From Desmodus rotundus (Eukaryota > Chordata > Mammalia > Chiroptera > Phyllostomidae), in NCBI RefSeq assembly GCF_022682495.2, contig NC_071391.1:39780498-39844497 (forward strand): 64,000 nucleotides of DNA, given 5' to 3'. The translations under genes were made by a program, and so were the position numbers. The notes below the pieces were generated by a model. It had not been told where the DNA came from. It did no database searches and saw only the letters and a list, made by a program, of their open reading frames with translations. Every line of letters starts with the position of its first letter. Positions within the stretch are counted from its first letter, which is position 1. Of this stretch, positions 1 through 14,928 are shown piece after piece.

Positions 1-1346
1 TCTGTCTGGACTCATGAAGTACCACTCTGGCGGGGAACAGTGAGGATGGGGGAGGCTATGTGTGTTTTGGGGCAGGAGGCATATGGGAAATCTCTGTACC
101 ATCTTAATTCTATTGTAAAAGTACCCTAAAAAAAGTCTTTTTAAAAGTTATTTGGGTATACCCTTTAAAGAAATCTATTTATTTGTTTTTAAAATACCAT
201 GATTTTTCTTATTCCTTCTTCTGAATCAACTAAGGCCTAGCAACTCATACAAAATTCACAATCTGCACCCTAATTCCAGGTGATTAAAATATTCATCAGA
301 GCAGTATTTTTCTAAAAACGCTTCAATGGAAAATTGGAGAATTTCACTTCTTGATAAGAAAAAGAAAATGATAGATTATTACGGGATCTGTAATAATTTC
401 CACCATTTACCCATCAAATCCCAAATCAATTGCTTAATTCTATAAAACTAGGTAGTGGGGAAGCCATCTAAGGGGCCTAGCGAGGCCTCGTCAGCTCAGG
501 AATGCACCACGTGACGCAGAGCGGGGCACACACATGCTGCTGGGAGCCTGGGTCCAAACGAATTTAAAAGGTTACCAGATGGATACATCTCAAATGCATG
601 ATGCTAAGGGAAAGAACCCAGTCTCTAAAACACACTTACTGAATGATTTCATTTGTATGACAGTTTGGAAAAGGCACAAATATAGGAACAGAAGAGACTG
701 GTGGCTTCCAGGGTTGCGGTGAGGGGGGTCTCAATACAAGAAGCAGTGTGAGGAAATCCTTTGAGGCACTGGAATCGTCCTGGAGTCTGTCTGTGGTAGT
801 TACAAGAATCTAGGCATGCATAAGAACTCATAAAACTATACCTAAACCACAAACTTGCTGTTTGTACATTTTTTATACAAGAAAGAGAAGACATAGGAGC
901 TGCTAAAATACTGGCAATATTCTACCTTGACTTGGGTAGTAGTTTCACGAAGAGCCACCTTATTTGCGCGCACATGTTTCATATTCTCCTTTGCACGCAT
1001 GACCCAATCATCATTTTTTTCAAGTGTAAAGGAAGGACAGGGCCCCACTCCCATAATATCCCCTCCTGCTCTGTGCACAGTGGATGGAGGAAGCAGCAAT
1101 CACACGCTGCAATGCCCACCTGAGCCTGTGAAGGGAGTTTTTAAAGAAAACGTACTACAGCAGAAAGAGGCAAGACGCAGGAGCGATCTGGGAAGAGGAG
1201 CAGCAAGACCAGAGGAGCTGCTGTTCAAAAGCAGACGTGCTGGTTAGGAACACCTGTGTCTAAGATTGTGTGTCCTCATGATCTTAGGATCATGAAAGTA
1301 TAAAAAATTCTTTGTGAGTCTGCTCAGAGGAAGTCAGCGTGCAGTG
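1..1346. other. SWAP70 intron 7 (part): no gene or recognised element
   Basis: No exon-like segment of SWAP70 or another gene was found. The sequence is unique-looking or too old a repeat to recognise. The open frames here are short and overlap each other on both strands. Confidence 0.5.
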
Positions 1347-2192
1347 TAGCACCTCTGTGGGTTGCAGAGGACCCCACCAGGAATGCAGGGCCTTATGACT
1401 CGGCCAGCAGTTAGACCCGAGCATGGCACAGGTTGGGCCAGGTACAGAAGGTCACCAGGTCAGAAGGCCCGGGTGCCTAGCAATGGGCAAAACCAGGAAC
1501 ACAAGGACCTCACCCCCAGGGTGACCTTTCCTCTCCTAGCAAGTCACTGGTCCTGTGTGTTAGACCCCCTGGCCTTCCCTGCCTAGGATAACATCTCGGC
1601 CTCACTGTTGTTTCAGCTCCAGGCCCCGAAAAGCAGCAAAACCAGAGGAGCGACACCACGGTTGCCTCAGGACCAGCCGCACTGACTAATGAGGCAGGCC
1701 CTGGTACCGACCAATCAGTGGACACCATGACCCTGAAAGGACACACCTGGAAAGCTGATAAATGCTCTATTGTGATCCTCTCCAGAGACCTCCCCTAAGA
1801 TTCCTGCCTATAAAAGAAAGATAAAACCCTCACGACAAAGGACCCAGGCCCGCTTCGCCTTCTCCCTCCTCCCCCACAGGCACGCATCTCCCAAACTCTA
1901 AGGGACCCCGCCAGATTTGCAGACAGGGGACCTACGGGCAGTAGCAGCTTGTCCCAGGCTAACCCCCTGAACCTGTCTCCAAGAAACCCCTTTCTCTGAC
2001 TTCCCAGTGAGCGAAAGCAGCCCAGCCTGGGCTCTCCCGTGGCTTCCTCCATGCCACTTCCTTCCTTGTTTCACTGTCCTGACCGTGCTTCTGCTGCAGC
2101 CCGAACATTCTTGTTTTACTGCATTTTGTCTCCTGACTGAAATCTTTCCTTCAAGAAAACAAGAACCAGGTCTCATCAACTGGAGGGTAACA
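1347..2192 (+). mobile_element. Solo ERV LTR (same family as 36213-37064 and 53030-54023)
   Basis: From about 1735 the sequence follows the other two LTRs: an ACACACCTGGAAAGCTGA block, GACCTCCCCTAA, a TATA-like GATAAAACCC, a CTGAACCTGTCTCCAA block and a terminus GGTAACA. The right edge has ACAGTG and the proposed left edge GCAGTG, a 5/6 match to a 6-bp duplication. The 5' half has diverged, so the left border is tentative. The 846-bp length is close to the 852 bp of the clearest copy. No internal viral genes are present. Confidence 0.6.
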
Positions 2193-2906
2193 ACAGTGTG
2201 TCCCGCCCCCAGGCCCCAGGGCAAAGGTGCTGCAGAGCAGGACACAAGGGTCTTCCAGCTCCCGGTTAGCCTGTGCTCAGGGATGCAGGCAGACAGGCTC
2301 ACCCAGAGGTGCCCCAGGTGAAGACCATGGCCACACACCGGGTGGGCACTCGCCGCCACCCCCAAAGCCGTGATATAACCAAGGAACAAGGTTTCCCCGT
2401 GAACGTTCACAGCTGCCCTGTGCCGCCTGTGGTACTTGACCTCCTAGCCCTGAGATGGGAGAAGCTGAACCAGCCTGTATCTTTGTCTCCAAATAGGAAG
2501 TGAAACCCACAATTCTACATTAAGGGTCGTGCAAGGTCCATGGGAGTGAAGACGGGAGTTAGGGGGGGCGGAAGTCAGAAAGCAACAGACTCCGCCCGGG
2601 TCACCAAAAGTGACCCTGACATCCTTAGGGGAATAAAATTTCTCCTTTTCTCTGACAAAATTCAACTATGCTCATTCTTATAAATATGCTTTTCTGATCA
2701 ATGACATGTCCTTGCTGCCCTGAGACTCTCATACTTTCAGGGCTGGGAAACCCAGGGTGTCTCACGTGGTGTATACACTTCCTGACAACACTGAAAAATC
2801 TGCCGAAAGTTGCAGTAAGCCGGTCTTGGTGGAACCTAAGGTCGGAAGCGAGGCCGCTGTGGCTCCTGCAGTGCAGAGCCCTCCCCCGCCCCGGGGCTGT
2901 TCCCAC

Positions 2907-3088
2907 CTTCCTCACTGCCTCCAGCTCCTGCTGCTTGTTTTCGTTGGCGGCCTGCAGCTCCTTCATCTGCCGCTCCAGCTCCTCCTGCTCCGCCAACAGC
3001 TTCTTCCGGAGCTCTTTCCGACGCTGGCGGGCTTCTTTGTGTGGTGGGGGGCTGCCCAGCTTCAACAGGTGGATAGTAGAATGAATGG
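2907..3088 (-). CDS. SWAP70: SWAP70 exon 7: end of PH helix and start of coiled coil, residues 300-360
   Basis: 182 nt, acceptor CCCAG before 3088 and donor GTGGGA after 2907. It reads (A)[17 protein letters not shown], then a highly charged helix from [12 protein letters not shown] through LEAVRK. The Lys/Arg/Glu-rich heptad pattern from about residue 318 is the beginning of the long coiled coil that continues in the missing exons. The basic run [10 protein letters not shown] is a plausible nuclear-localisation-type segment (inference). An open frame continues past the donor into the intron but is not coding. Confidence 0.96.
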
Positions 3089-6000
3089 CTGGGAGAGGTG
3101 GAGGAGAGAAAACAGGAAATACCCTTTATCCTTTGTAAGCCTAACAGCGGGAGGCAGGCGGAGACGCAGGTTGCTCCGGATTCTGCCGCAGAGTTGCGGT
3201 GGGACCTTGAGCCAGGCACGCAGTCTCCTGCCGCGTGGGGTTCCTCATCTCTAAAGCGAGAGAGATGACCTCTACAGTCGCTACCAGTTCCAAAACTGCA
3301 AAGTAACTAGATACTCGGTTCGGGAATACCACACACATTTGAGGAATTAAAACCACACTTTCAACTCCCTTCTCCACACTTCTCAAAAGGCTAAATGAGA
3401 TTAAGACACAGACAGGGCTGAGATTCAAAGCTCTGATACCTGATTTGCCACCTGCTGTGTTTAGTCCGCCTGATAAGTAAGCCTTTTGAAACCCTCTTTT
3501 CTGGAGGTGAAAATAGTAGCTACCGTTCATTGAATACTTGCTATATGTGTGCCCTTTATGTGTATTATCTCATTTTTATATGAAATCTGATTTCTTTCCT
3601 GATTGTTTCAATTACATAAATTCCGTTTTTTAAATAGCTAATACCGCCCCATTGTTCACATTCAAAAGCATGAAAGGACTAAGAGGAAGTCTCTCCTACT
3701 CCTATCCCTAAGCACTAGGTTCCCCTCTCCAGTAGCAACTAACCCTAACAGTTTCTTGTGCAGCTTTCCTGAGATATTTTAAGTATATGCAATACTACAT
3801 CCCCACGTTCTTTGGGCACAGTGACATAACACACTCTTCTGAGCCCCGCTTTTTTCCTCACTTAATTTATCCCGGAGAGCGCTCCCCACCAGCACACAAA
3901 GCACAGCACAGCGCCCCACTGTGTGGGTGTACCACAGCTCAGTCAGCCATCTCCCCGTGGGTGGACGTTAGGTTGTTTGCAGTCCATCACTGACACTTCT
4001 GCAATGATGTGCATTGTAGAATATGCAAGTGTATCTTCATTATTTCACGATTTACTCCCAAAACAAAGCTGGCAAGTAGGTACTACTATTGTTCCCATTG
4101 CGCAGAAGCAGAAAGCAGCTACAGAATTTATAACTCCACCCGAGTGACTCAGGAATGATTCAAAGCTAGCTTCACTTGCCTCAAACTCTTAAACCACATC
4201 AAAAATGACCACAATTTTCAATATAATATTTTTTTACCTGAAACCAAGGGTCCCTATGATGTTGATTAAATTTAGTTTTAAATCCTAACTCTAGAAATCA
4301 TGTCTCTCTATATGTACTACTCAACGACCTAGGCTTTTCCCCAGATAATCAGCCGCCCCCAAGGCAGCAGAAGACAGCAGCCTGGACCTGACAAGTGGTC
4401 ACAAGGGCTGGACCTCTGGCAGGCATCTCAACCTAAATTACCTTTCAGCTCCTGAGGCCTAAAGTGGAGACCCCCTGGCTACTTTCCCATGAGACCAGAC
4501 AGAGGGGCACCTGAGCAGACCTCAGAAATCTCCTCAGGGCCTGAAGAAATGATTTATAACCCTTACCACACCTCCGACCAATCAGCTCCCAGCATGACCC
4601 CAGGGCCCCATCCCACTGTGTCTTGTGATTTTGCCTTATGTTATCTTTAACATACAGTTAAAGAAGATACAATACAGTACAAGCCACTGGGGAGTCGAGT
4701 TTTTAGCATTAGCTCCCCATCTCCATATTGGTCAATTCAATATTAAACTATTTTTCTTTCTATACTGCAAACTCCTGCTCACGCCTTTCTTTGGGCCAGT
4801 GCACGCAGGCAGATGGAACATAAGAGCGGGGGTGGGGGGGAAGGCGGGCCATCCTGTTAACATAATATGTCCAAGAATATCATAATCAGAATCACCTCAT
4901 GATTAAAAAATAAAAGCTAATACATAATGTCTCGTTCTATTAATTTTGGAATAATACTTTAGTTTAAAAGTTATTAAATCAAGTGTGCGTTCTTGAGATA
5001 ATTATTTGAAATGAATGATTTCTTGCAGAAATAACAGATCTTAAAAGTTATTCAAAAGCTATTCCGTTATTCCTCTTCTGTTTTATGTACTACTCGAAAC
5101 TCGAGATGGACACTTTAAAATTCTTCGGTTGTTAAAAGGGGAAATTCCATACTCTTCAAATAGTAACAGTAAGTAAAACTCAAAATGTCCAGTTTACAAT
5201 TTTCCTACAAGCTCATTACAAAAATGAAATTTGATGAAAAATTTGGAAACTCCTCTTCATTTGTTTTTCTTTAAACTACCACGTTACACCCAGAAATAAC
5301 CATAGACAATGAGGGAAGAACACCTCAGTATCTTTAATGAGACTCAAAAGCACAAAGTCAGAGCTCTCGAAGTCACATCATGATAAAAATTAACTCACCC
5401 TGAATCCACTCCTGTTTCTTCTTCTTATCTGAAGCACTGATCTCAAAGGTCTTATCGAAACATTTTATGAGAAAAAGGCATTTCTTTCCATCTTTGTCAG
5501 GCAAAGACTTAAACAGAAAGCAAAATTAGTTCTTTAAGAGTTTGAGTATTCAATATTTAAATTAAATTCAACCTTATTTACAAAAATCTGGCTGGAATGC
5601 AATGTGAATGAAAAATGTCTACAAATGCGTATTACTGACTTACTACTTCTATCCCCTTGGCAACATTACTTTCTGGAACAATGACCCTGATAGGACAGGA
5701 CGCCCAGCCTGGGAGAACAATCAACACCCGGTGGGGGTGCCGCGCTCTGGGCGGTCCTGAGCGCCCGCCTCACACCTGAGCACATTCCTTACAGGAACCC
5801 GTGGAGTCACTGCAAGCATTAACGCCTAGGAGCTATGAGGCTGCTAAGCCAGGGCGATTCCCACGCCTGCCTAAGATGTGCCCTCCTCTCCTCGCACCTG
5901 GGACACTGTTGCTGGAGAGCTGGGGTCCCTGACCTACATCCTTAGGAGACTGGCATGGCCTATAGTGTCTGTGATTCTCCACGGTTAGCTGAATTGAAGA

Positions 6001-9000
6001 AGACCCCTTCGTGGGCGCCGCACACTCTAGGATATTAATGTATCTGGACCATTTTATCCATCAAAATATGTTATCGTTTACGAGTAAGATCTTAGGTATT
6101 TTAAATGTTCTTCAACAAATACAGACCTGGTAATATAAATACTAAAAATGTATGATCTTAAGGACTTCACTTCTTTTCAGAATTAACAGTTTATGAAAAA
6201 ATGTCCTGAAAGTCACTCAAAATATCAAAGGCAATGCTCACACCTTCTTCAGTTTTATTCATTTCAATGGCCCAGATTTTCTGGTATTTTCATAATTTCA
6301 AATATTGTATTACTCAATATTTTTTGCTTTCTTTTCTTCTTTACGACTCCATTTTATTCAGTAAGTGATTCCTTAAATGTACAAACAAATGAGATTTAAT
6401 CCCTATATTTTGTTCACAAGTATAAGACAGAAAACAAATTCACATCGGAAAACAACTATGTCAGGTATCTTTACTTTTTAGTTCAGAAAGCATCGAGACT
6501 TTATGCCTATATTATATTGGAAATGTACGTTTTAAGATTATTTGAAGGCCCTGAGGTGTATAAGGAAGATAAACTACTTGAGCAGCAGGGGGCAGCACCA
6601 GGAAGAGGTAACAGTTGACTTACCTCCACACAGCAGTTTTCATCCAAGAGAATGTCTCCTTTCTTATCTTTCAGATCCTCGCTCACATAATAAGAAATTA
6701 TGTTGGGTTTTAGTACAAACCAGCGTTCAGTCCAGTTTTTCCGTCTATGGCCCTTTTTCAACATGTAACCCTACGAGAGATTAAATCAGAAGTAAATGCC
6801 TGTTCTTTTACTTGTAAGAGCTGATATCATTCTTTCTTGACATTCTTGCCTACTCCACTCTCTGACAGATGGTCCTGAGCACATAAATATCGATGTTCTT
6901 CCCCTTTGTGGATCGTGAATCCTCTGAGGATCTATGAAGGTCAGGGACACTATTCCCAAACTCATGCAAGCACCCGCCGACAAGTCAATGCAGAATTTTA
7001 GACACACAGAGACATGTCCCCTCCCTGCAAAGCTGCATAGATGGTAGACTTCAGAACCCCTGATGGTAATAGCACTGTGGGTTTTTTAAAAAAGATTTTA
7101 CTCATTTATTTTTAGAGAAAAGGGAAGGGAGGGAGAGGAGAGAAACATTGATCTGTGCCTCCAGTAAGCGCCCCGACTGGGGACCAAACCTGCAATCCAG
7201 GCATGTGCTGTGACCAGGAATCGAGTCGGCATCCTTTCACTTTGCGGAACGATGTCCAGCCAGCTGAGCTACACTGGTCAGGGTGCATTGTGCTTTTTAA
7301 AAATTCCTTGTCTTTTAGGAGTACTTACTGAAATATCTGAGATTTGTTTCAATATAACACTGGAGAAGCAAAAGTAGGTAGAGTAGGATTCACCACGTGT
7401 TGGTGGTTACTGGGACCAGGTGATGGGTATATAGGAGTTCATTATACGATTCAGTCTAGTTCATTTAACACACACACACACACACACACACACCCCTTAA
7501 CAGGAATTCTCAGTAAATTAAAACATCAATGCCCCTGGCTGGAGTGGCTCAGTGGATTGAGTGCTGGCCTGTGAACTGAAGGGTCAGCGGTTCAATTCCC
7601 AGTCAGGGCACATGCCTGGGTTGTGGGCCAGGTCCCCAGTAGGGGGCATGTGAGAGGCAACCACACACTGATGTTTCTTTCCCTTTCTCCTTCCCTTCCC
7701 CTCTCTAAAAATAAATAAAATCTTTAAAAAAGAACCAATGAATGCATAAGAACAACAAACCTCTCTCTCCCCCTTCTCTCTCTCGCTCAAATCAATAATA
7801 AAAAAATTCAACAGGCTTTTAAAAAATAAACAAAATAATAATATCTAATCATATACACAGATTCTGGTATGGAATCATATATAGTAGTAAGTCCAGTAAT
7901 AAGAAAGGAATAAAGAAGGAAATAAAATTCGCAGGCGTCCCACAACCCAGAGGCAATCACCGCAGCATCTGGGCGAGCGTCCTTCCTGACAGCTCTACAT
8001 ACACTTCGCACCACGCGAAAGGGAGGGCAACACACCTCCGTTCAGCAACCTGCTTTTCCCTCTGACCAAGGTGCCCTGGGGGTATTTCAGATCAGTAAGT
8101 ATGGATGCACCCAACATGGAAGTACTTCAGAAACAGTCTGGAAATGTGATCATTTCAACAGTTCTTTCCAAAGAGCAACTTCACCATACTTCAGAAATGC
8201 ACCAATAATTCTTTAAAATGAAAGCCTGAGAAAATAAGAAATTTGATTCCTGCTCTAAATCTGTGTAAAAGTGTAAGGGACTTACACTCATCTCTGTGAT
8301 GAAGATGTTTTATTTCAAACATGTGAAATGCTGAAGGTGAGAAGCAACGCAGCGTTACAGGACTCTTACCTGCTTCAGCACGTCTAATATAAGCTCATTA
8401 AAGACTTCATTGATCGCCATGGACACCGTCTGCCGGTCCATGCCTTTGCTAAACTGTCCGGTTCCAATCAGCTCGATCAGCTCCCACACAGAAAGGCCGT
8501 CTTTACTGTCATCAAAGTTGATTTTATAATGTTCGAATTGCTCTTGCTGCCAACCTCCTCCCATAGCTTCTGTCAGTTTCTTAAGCAGGTATTCAATCTA
8601 TATGTGAAGAATTTAAAAAGTATTATTTCCTAGTAAAAAAAATAACTTTTCAACTTAGTTGTGTATCTATGTTACTTATACTGATAAAAGGTCAGTTTAA
8701 AAAATATTCTTTTACAGTTCCCATAGTGGACATTTAAAAGATCATGACACCCTCAGGGAAAAGGGTTTCGATAAATGCCACTGGTCTTATATTAACCTCG
8801 AATAAGTAAAGGCATCAAAACCTGATAACCCTCTAACAGTATATTTGCAGACATGACTAAAGCAAACTGCACTCACGCACTGCCACACGCACACCAATTA
8901 ATGTGATCTGATTACTCTCCAGGATAAATATTTTAAGTACGTCAGAACACTAACCTTACTGAGCTAACATGCAAGCACCCACCTACATAAGCATCTCAAA

Positions 9001-12000
9001 GTCGTATGCACCAGCCACTCCCCAATTCACAAATGTTTCATACAAGCCAAAGACTGGGAACTCACGCCGCCCCTCCCCGTAGAACACCGACAATGTCGTC
9101 AACAACGCCGAACCCCTGGCTTGGGCTGGAAGAGCTGGTTAAAGCCTGAAACCCATACCTTCGAGCAGAAAATACTGCTACTGAAATAACAGCAGTTAAA
9201 CAGAACATTGAGGTAGTAACACTGAATGAGAAATTGATAGCTGTTATTTTCTGAAAAGCCGGGTGTCTTACAACCCTCTCAAACTCAACATGTCCAGAAG
9301 TGAATGAATCACCTCTGCCTTCCAAATGGCTGCCCTTTCTACTACTGATTTCGGTTGGGAGCAATACGATTCACCATGGCAGAATCCTTGTCCCCAGTCC
9401 CCTATATCAAATCAGTGACAAAATCCTACTGTTTTTCCTTCCCTAGATCAGTGTTTTTCAAACTGCAAATTATGACAAATACAAAATCAATGTAGTGGGT
9501 AGTGACCAGCCCTTTCTTTAATGCAGTGAAAAATACTTGAGTTTATCCACAATAAAGACAAATACTGTTTTGTGACAAGTTTTGCTTTGTGTATGCACAT
9601 ACCTACGTGTACTGGGCCATGAAATACAATGCTGATCTTCCTATAGGCTGCAGTCAAACCGAATGAAAATCTGCCCAAGACAATTCTCACCTCCGCCTCC
9701 TCCTACCCCGGCTGCCTCTGGTCAGGCCTCCCGGCTGGTACCCTGGCCTCCAGTGTTGCCCCCTTGTACCTATACTCTGCCAGAGTGTTTTCCAAAACAA
9801 ACCTGAGCCTGTGACCCCCACCTTTAAACCCTGCCCTGAGTCCCAAGAACAAAGGCTAAGTTCCTCGGTGTCCCTTGTGGCCATCCCCCTGTCTGCAGTC
9901 TCTAACACGTCTCCCGCTGTGCCCCTGGCAGACTTCACACTCCACCAATACTACCAGCGCGGCGGTCGGGGGTCCCAAGCTTGTTCTATAAAGCACTGGA
10001 TAGTGAATACTTCAGGCTTTCTGCATCTCCATTTTATGATCTTTGTTTTTTTGTTTTTTAACAAGCCTTTAAAAATGTAAAAACTGTTCTTGGTCCACAG
10101 ACAATACAAAAACATACCATGGGCTGGATTCAGCCATCAAGCCAGTTTGTCAGCTCTCGCCATAGACTATAAGTAGTTTACCCACATAACACACTTGTTT
10201 ATGCTTCCATGCCTTTCCCCATGCTGCCTCTCTGTCTAGAATACCTTTACCCATTTCTGTACCTGGCTGACTAGTACTTGTTCAAGGCCTACATCGTCTA
10301 GGATATTCCTACTCAAAGTGAGGTGTGTGGACCAGCAGCAACAGCACTTGGAAGCCTATTAGAAATTAAGTATCTCAGATCCCACTGTAGATCCCACCCT
10401 AGACCCCAAAATCAGAACCCGCCTTTTAACAAGGACCCCAGGAACTTCCAGGCGCACATTAAAGTTTGAGAAGCACACTGCTCTAGCGAACCTGCTCTCA
10501 CCAACCCTAACCCAGGCCAGGTGTTCTTCTGTGTCGCTGTGCTTAGCACACTGAATTGAAATGATCTCTTTACTAATTTCCTTCCCCACCATTTCTGAAT
10601 TCCATAGAGGAGGGACCATGTTCCATTCGTCTTTGAATGCCCAGAACCGGTACCTAGAATGTAGTAGAGCTCAGTTAGTGTTTGCTAAACCGAAGTATGT
10701 TAAACTAAGCTTCCACTTCCTTATCGATGAAATAATCATAACACCACTCATCCCATGTAACTATTATGGGGATAAAATGAAACAAATATAGGACATTTTG
10801 CACCAATGCCTGGCATACTAGGTACTCCATTGATGTTACTTCCCTTCTGCACTGAGTGGAATGTTATTCCACCATTTAAAATTATATTTAAGAAAGAATT
10901 TGTGAAATAACATAAAGTGAAGAATGGAAAATTAAATTTACCTATGATTTCCAGTCCATAAAGATTATGAAAATATTTAGACAAACACTAAAGTAAAACA
11001 TAGACACAGTAAGTCTGTAACACATAGGACTGTGAATTATTTTTTTCTGTCTCTCCTTTACACTTCCATTAACTTGGTTATAATGTTATTTATGAAGTCA
11101 ATTTTAATAGAAAAACATTACAAAAATAGAAAAAACATGTTTGCAAAGAAATGTATATTAATAAAATATCACAAGGTCAAAAAATATCATAAGTTCTACT
11201 GTTTTAATTTGACAAGATTGTAAAAATCTTCTAGTATAAAGATTATCTAACCCTTAACTCTAGCATATGGCAATTGCTCAACAAATGTTTACTTGTTGAA
11301 GAAAAACACAAGTCTTTCCTTCTCTTGCTGGAGATATACCATCTACTGTTAAGCTTATCAGATATTATCTTCTTGGCACTTAAATAAAAGGGATAGTCAG
11401 TGGAAGAGAAAAAAGGAAATGGTTAAGAGGAAGACAAACGGAAGAGGGAAGGAGAAAATGAGACAGAAAAGAGAGAAAAATGTATAAAGGCAAGAAGAGA
11501 TTGAAGAAACAAAGTTGAGAGAAGGTAAAAAAAGATCATTAAAATAAATAATTGCCCATAGAAAAATAACTTAGAGGCATTAACATGACCAGAAATCCGA
11601 TCTCCCCAGGGCAGGGCACAAGGACCCGTGCTGCCTGATTACAGCCTGGGGTAAATGCAGTAAAGGCACAACCAGAAGTTTCCGTGGCGAGGCCAATGCA
11701 AACGTTCACAGGCCCACATGCATGATGAAAAGTGGGTGTGGCAAATGGTGCTTCCAACTCATTGCACGTGTACCAAGTCACAAAACAGCCTCAGCTCTTC
11801 CTCACCCACCCCTCACGAGTGAACCCAAGCCCCTCACACTCCAAGTTTTAGTTCTTCTTGCATATCAAATGACCTTTTATAATGTTTGTAACCCAGGAAG
11901 TACCTGTTACTAGCTAACTCAGCTCTATAGGCAGTTTCCCAGGTCCGTCTGGGACCACCTGCAGGTGCCCTCCCAAACCCTTCTGAGCTGGTGACCAGCA

Positions 12001-14867
12001 CCCAGCATCGGCTCAGCATTGCCAGGAACTGTGGAGGACAACTAACCGAGATTCATTTCCTGCTGATTTTCGACACCATCATTTACTTACCATAATGAAC
12101 TAAGGGAAGGACCTCTTAAATCATTACATTGGGCCAAGGAGCAACAAGCATCGCCAATTTCAACTATTCAATTATACGAAATAATAAATCACGTGCTGCC
12201 GTGTTAGTCTCGAGTGGCCTGCAACAATTCTAAGAGCTCATTCAGTTTCAGGAAGCAGCTTACTTCCTCTTTCCAAGCAAGTTCCACCAAAAATAACAAA
12301 AAATAAACTTTTCAGCTGCATGTGATTTTTGATGCCTTCGGCTCCAAAATCCTTGTTTAAAGTTCTTTCCCCATCATCATTTAAAAGGGCCTTTCATGTC
12401 TTACCAACAATTCAGGTTTTATTTCACAGAGGATCTCTTAAAACTATTTCAGGTTTGATATTTATTTCAAGACACTCTTTCCAAATAAGCCCGTAACAGA
12501 CACATCCTGTTTTGTTCTTGGCTCTGTGAGAAATGAATACTAATGTATAAACTATACTTCAAGACACTTATTTCCAGGAATACCCTTTGATGAAAATTAC
12601 AGAACCATCTCAAAGGGGGACATACCATTTCTTGATTTTTGCATTTTAAATTGCTTAATATTTATTCAATATTCTCGACACTACTTTCTGGATAATGGAA
12701 AACTAAGTCAAAAGCAAACTTATTTATACCATTTATGTTATTTATGTAACTACCACTGTTACTTATATAGTACTTTTCAAAGCTGGAGAATAAAATCTTA
12801 CTTAGAAACATTCTGGACCTATGGTAGGTAGATTATTGGAAACATAAAAAAATATTACTTTAGCCCTGGCTGGTATGACTCAGTAGATTGAGTGCTGGCC
12901 TGCAAACCTAAGAGTCACCGGTTGGATTCCCAGTCAGGGCACATGCCTGGGTTGCGGGCCAGGTCCCCAGTAGGGGGCACTCAAGAGGCAACCACACATT
13001 GATGTTTCTCTCCCTTTCTTTCTTCCTCCCTTCCCCCTCTAAAAAATAAATTAAATCTTTTAAAAAATGTTTTAAAAGTTACTTTAAATGTATAAAGTCT
13101 AAAAACTGTTGGTACAATTATAATTAAACTTATGTATATACTCATGACAAAGACATTATATTTCAAACTTTATATTTTAAATGTTTTCACATTAAATTTT
13201 ATTTAAATCTGCAAGTCTAAAGCTAGTTCAAAATATAGTTTTTTAAATGTTATTAAAATATTTAGAAAGGAAGCAGAATCTAAGAGAGAATGGTCATCTT
13301 AGAAATATTATGACTCCAGTGTTTTCCACAAAATGTGACCTCGAGTGTGCAGTGCTTGGCCGACCAGGAGCTGTGCTGAGAGCTCGGCACCCGCAAGGCC
13401 GCGTTTCAAAGCTCAGGAGGCTGGTTCAGCAGCCAGACAAGCCATTCCACATGAATCTGTTCCCAGGATCCCTTCTTTCCCCACAAATGGCCACAGAGCA
13501 ATAATCTGTAAAACTAACTTTATTCTACTTTTAACTAGAAGAAACACTGAGGGAGTTAAGGATGCCAAACACAGAGTAAGTCCAAACAACAGCACGACAA
13601 GGTGTGCTGCCCGGCTAAGGCAAAGGGAGGCTTTCTGAAGCGAGGTCGATTTGTTCGGGAAGAGCGCCAAGACATTCCTGCGAGCCCACAAAGATGAAGG
13701 GAACCATGCTGCGGGGTTCTGGCTGGACTCTGGGTGCAGAAAGGAGAGAGTCATGGTACACCTCAAAGCTCACACGGGCCCCAGTTCTGGGAGCCAGCTG
13801 GAGAAGAAATCCTTTGAGTTTCTTAGGCAGAGCAGTCAGGAAACTGAGGCTGACTGGCTCCCTTCACAGCCTGTGGCTCAGCGATGATTTAAAGCCAATA
13901 ATAAGTCCATCACATCAATCAAGTTCTGCCTCAGGAATAAGGCCAAGTCCCCTTACTCACTAATTTCTAATTCTGCAATCAGGACAAGGTCACTTTCAAG
14001 TTCACCATGAGTATTTTAGCAACGGAAAGAACCGAAAGATCACAGGTAAGTGACCCACCTCTCTCCTCAAGTTCCAAGAAAACACACATCAATTTGGAAC
14101 ACTGAGTATAGCTACAAAATGTCTTAAAAGATGATACTGGAGATTTTACTAGCGTAATTCTGCCAAGCAGCATAAAATACCATTTGCATATCTTTTTTCT
14201 ATGTCTATAAATATTCTATCCTCTTCTATATTTCTCTATATAAAGCTAGACAATTTTTTGTGGACAAAAATTCCACAGCATATGTTATTTTTTATTTTCC
14301 CTTTAACATACAGGCACGATTACATCATCGTGGTTATTAAGCACTGGGACACTGTTCCCACCAGTGCAGCAAATCTGCCTGGTCTTTGATTACCTGTGAC
14401 CACCTAATTGCTAAATCCAAGGGCAACTTCTCACTCACTGCTCTCTAATTCTTCTGTAGCAGAGAATGCGGGTAACTGCTTTTCTGGTGCTTAGAACCTT
14501 TTCTTTCTTTGGCATCCATGATTCAACACTCTCCCAGTTCTCCTACTTCACCAACTGTTCAACTCAGCTTCCTTTACCTAATCTGCTTCCTCCTCTTGCT
14601 ATAGAAATGGTCCCAAGATTTGTCCTCAGCTTCTCTTCTCCCACTACAGTCTCCTCCTACCTGATCTAATCTATTTCCCAGGGCTTCCCCAGCTCGGTGT
14701 CTAGCCCTGGCCTCTCACGAGCCCGAGATGTGCACTTCAGTTGAATACAGGGCAGCTCCAAAAGGATGTTCCACCTAAAATGCCAGCTGTACCAAACACA
14801 TCCCTACACACTGTGCCTCCGATTTGCTCCTCATCCTGTCTCTCTCTCACTCTCTCTCTCTCTCTCA

Positions 14868-14928
<61 letters not shown>

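Noticed and set aside
2625..3065. A 146-codon frame beginning inside exon 7
   Set aside because: The exon ends at the GT donor after 2907; the remainder is intron read-through.
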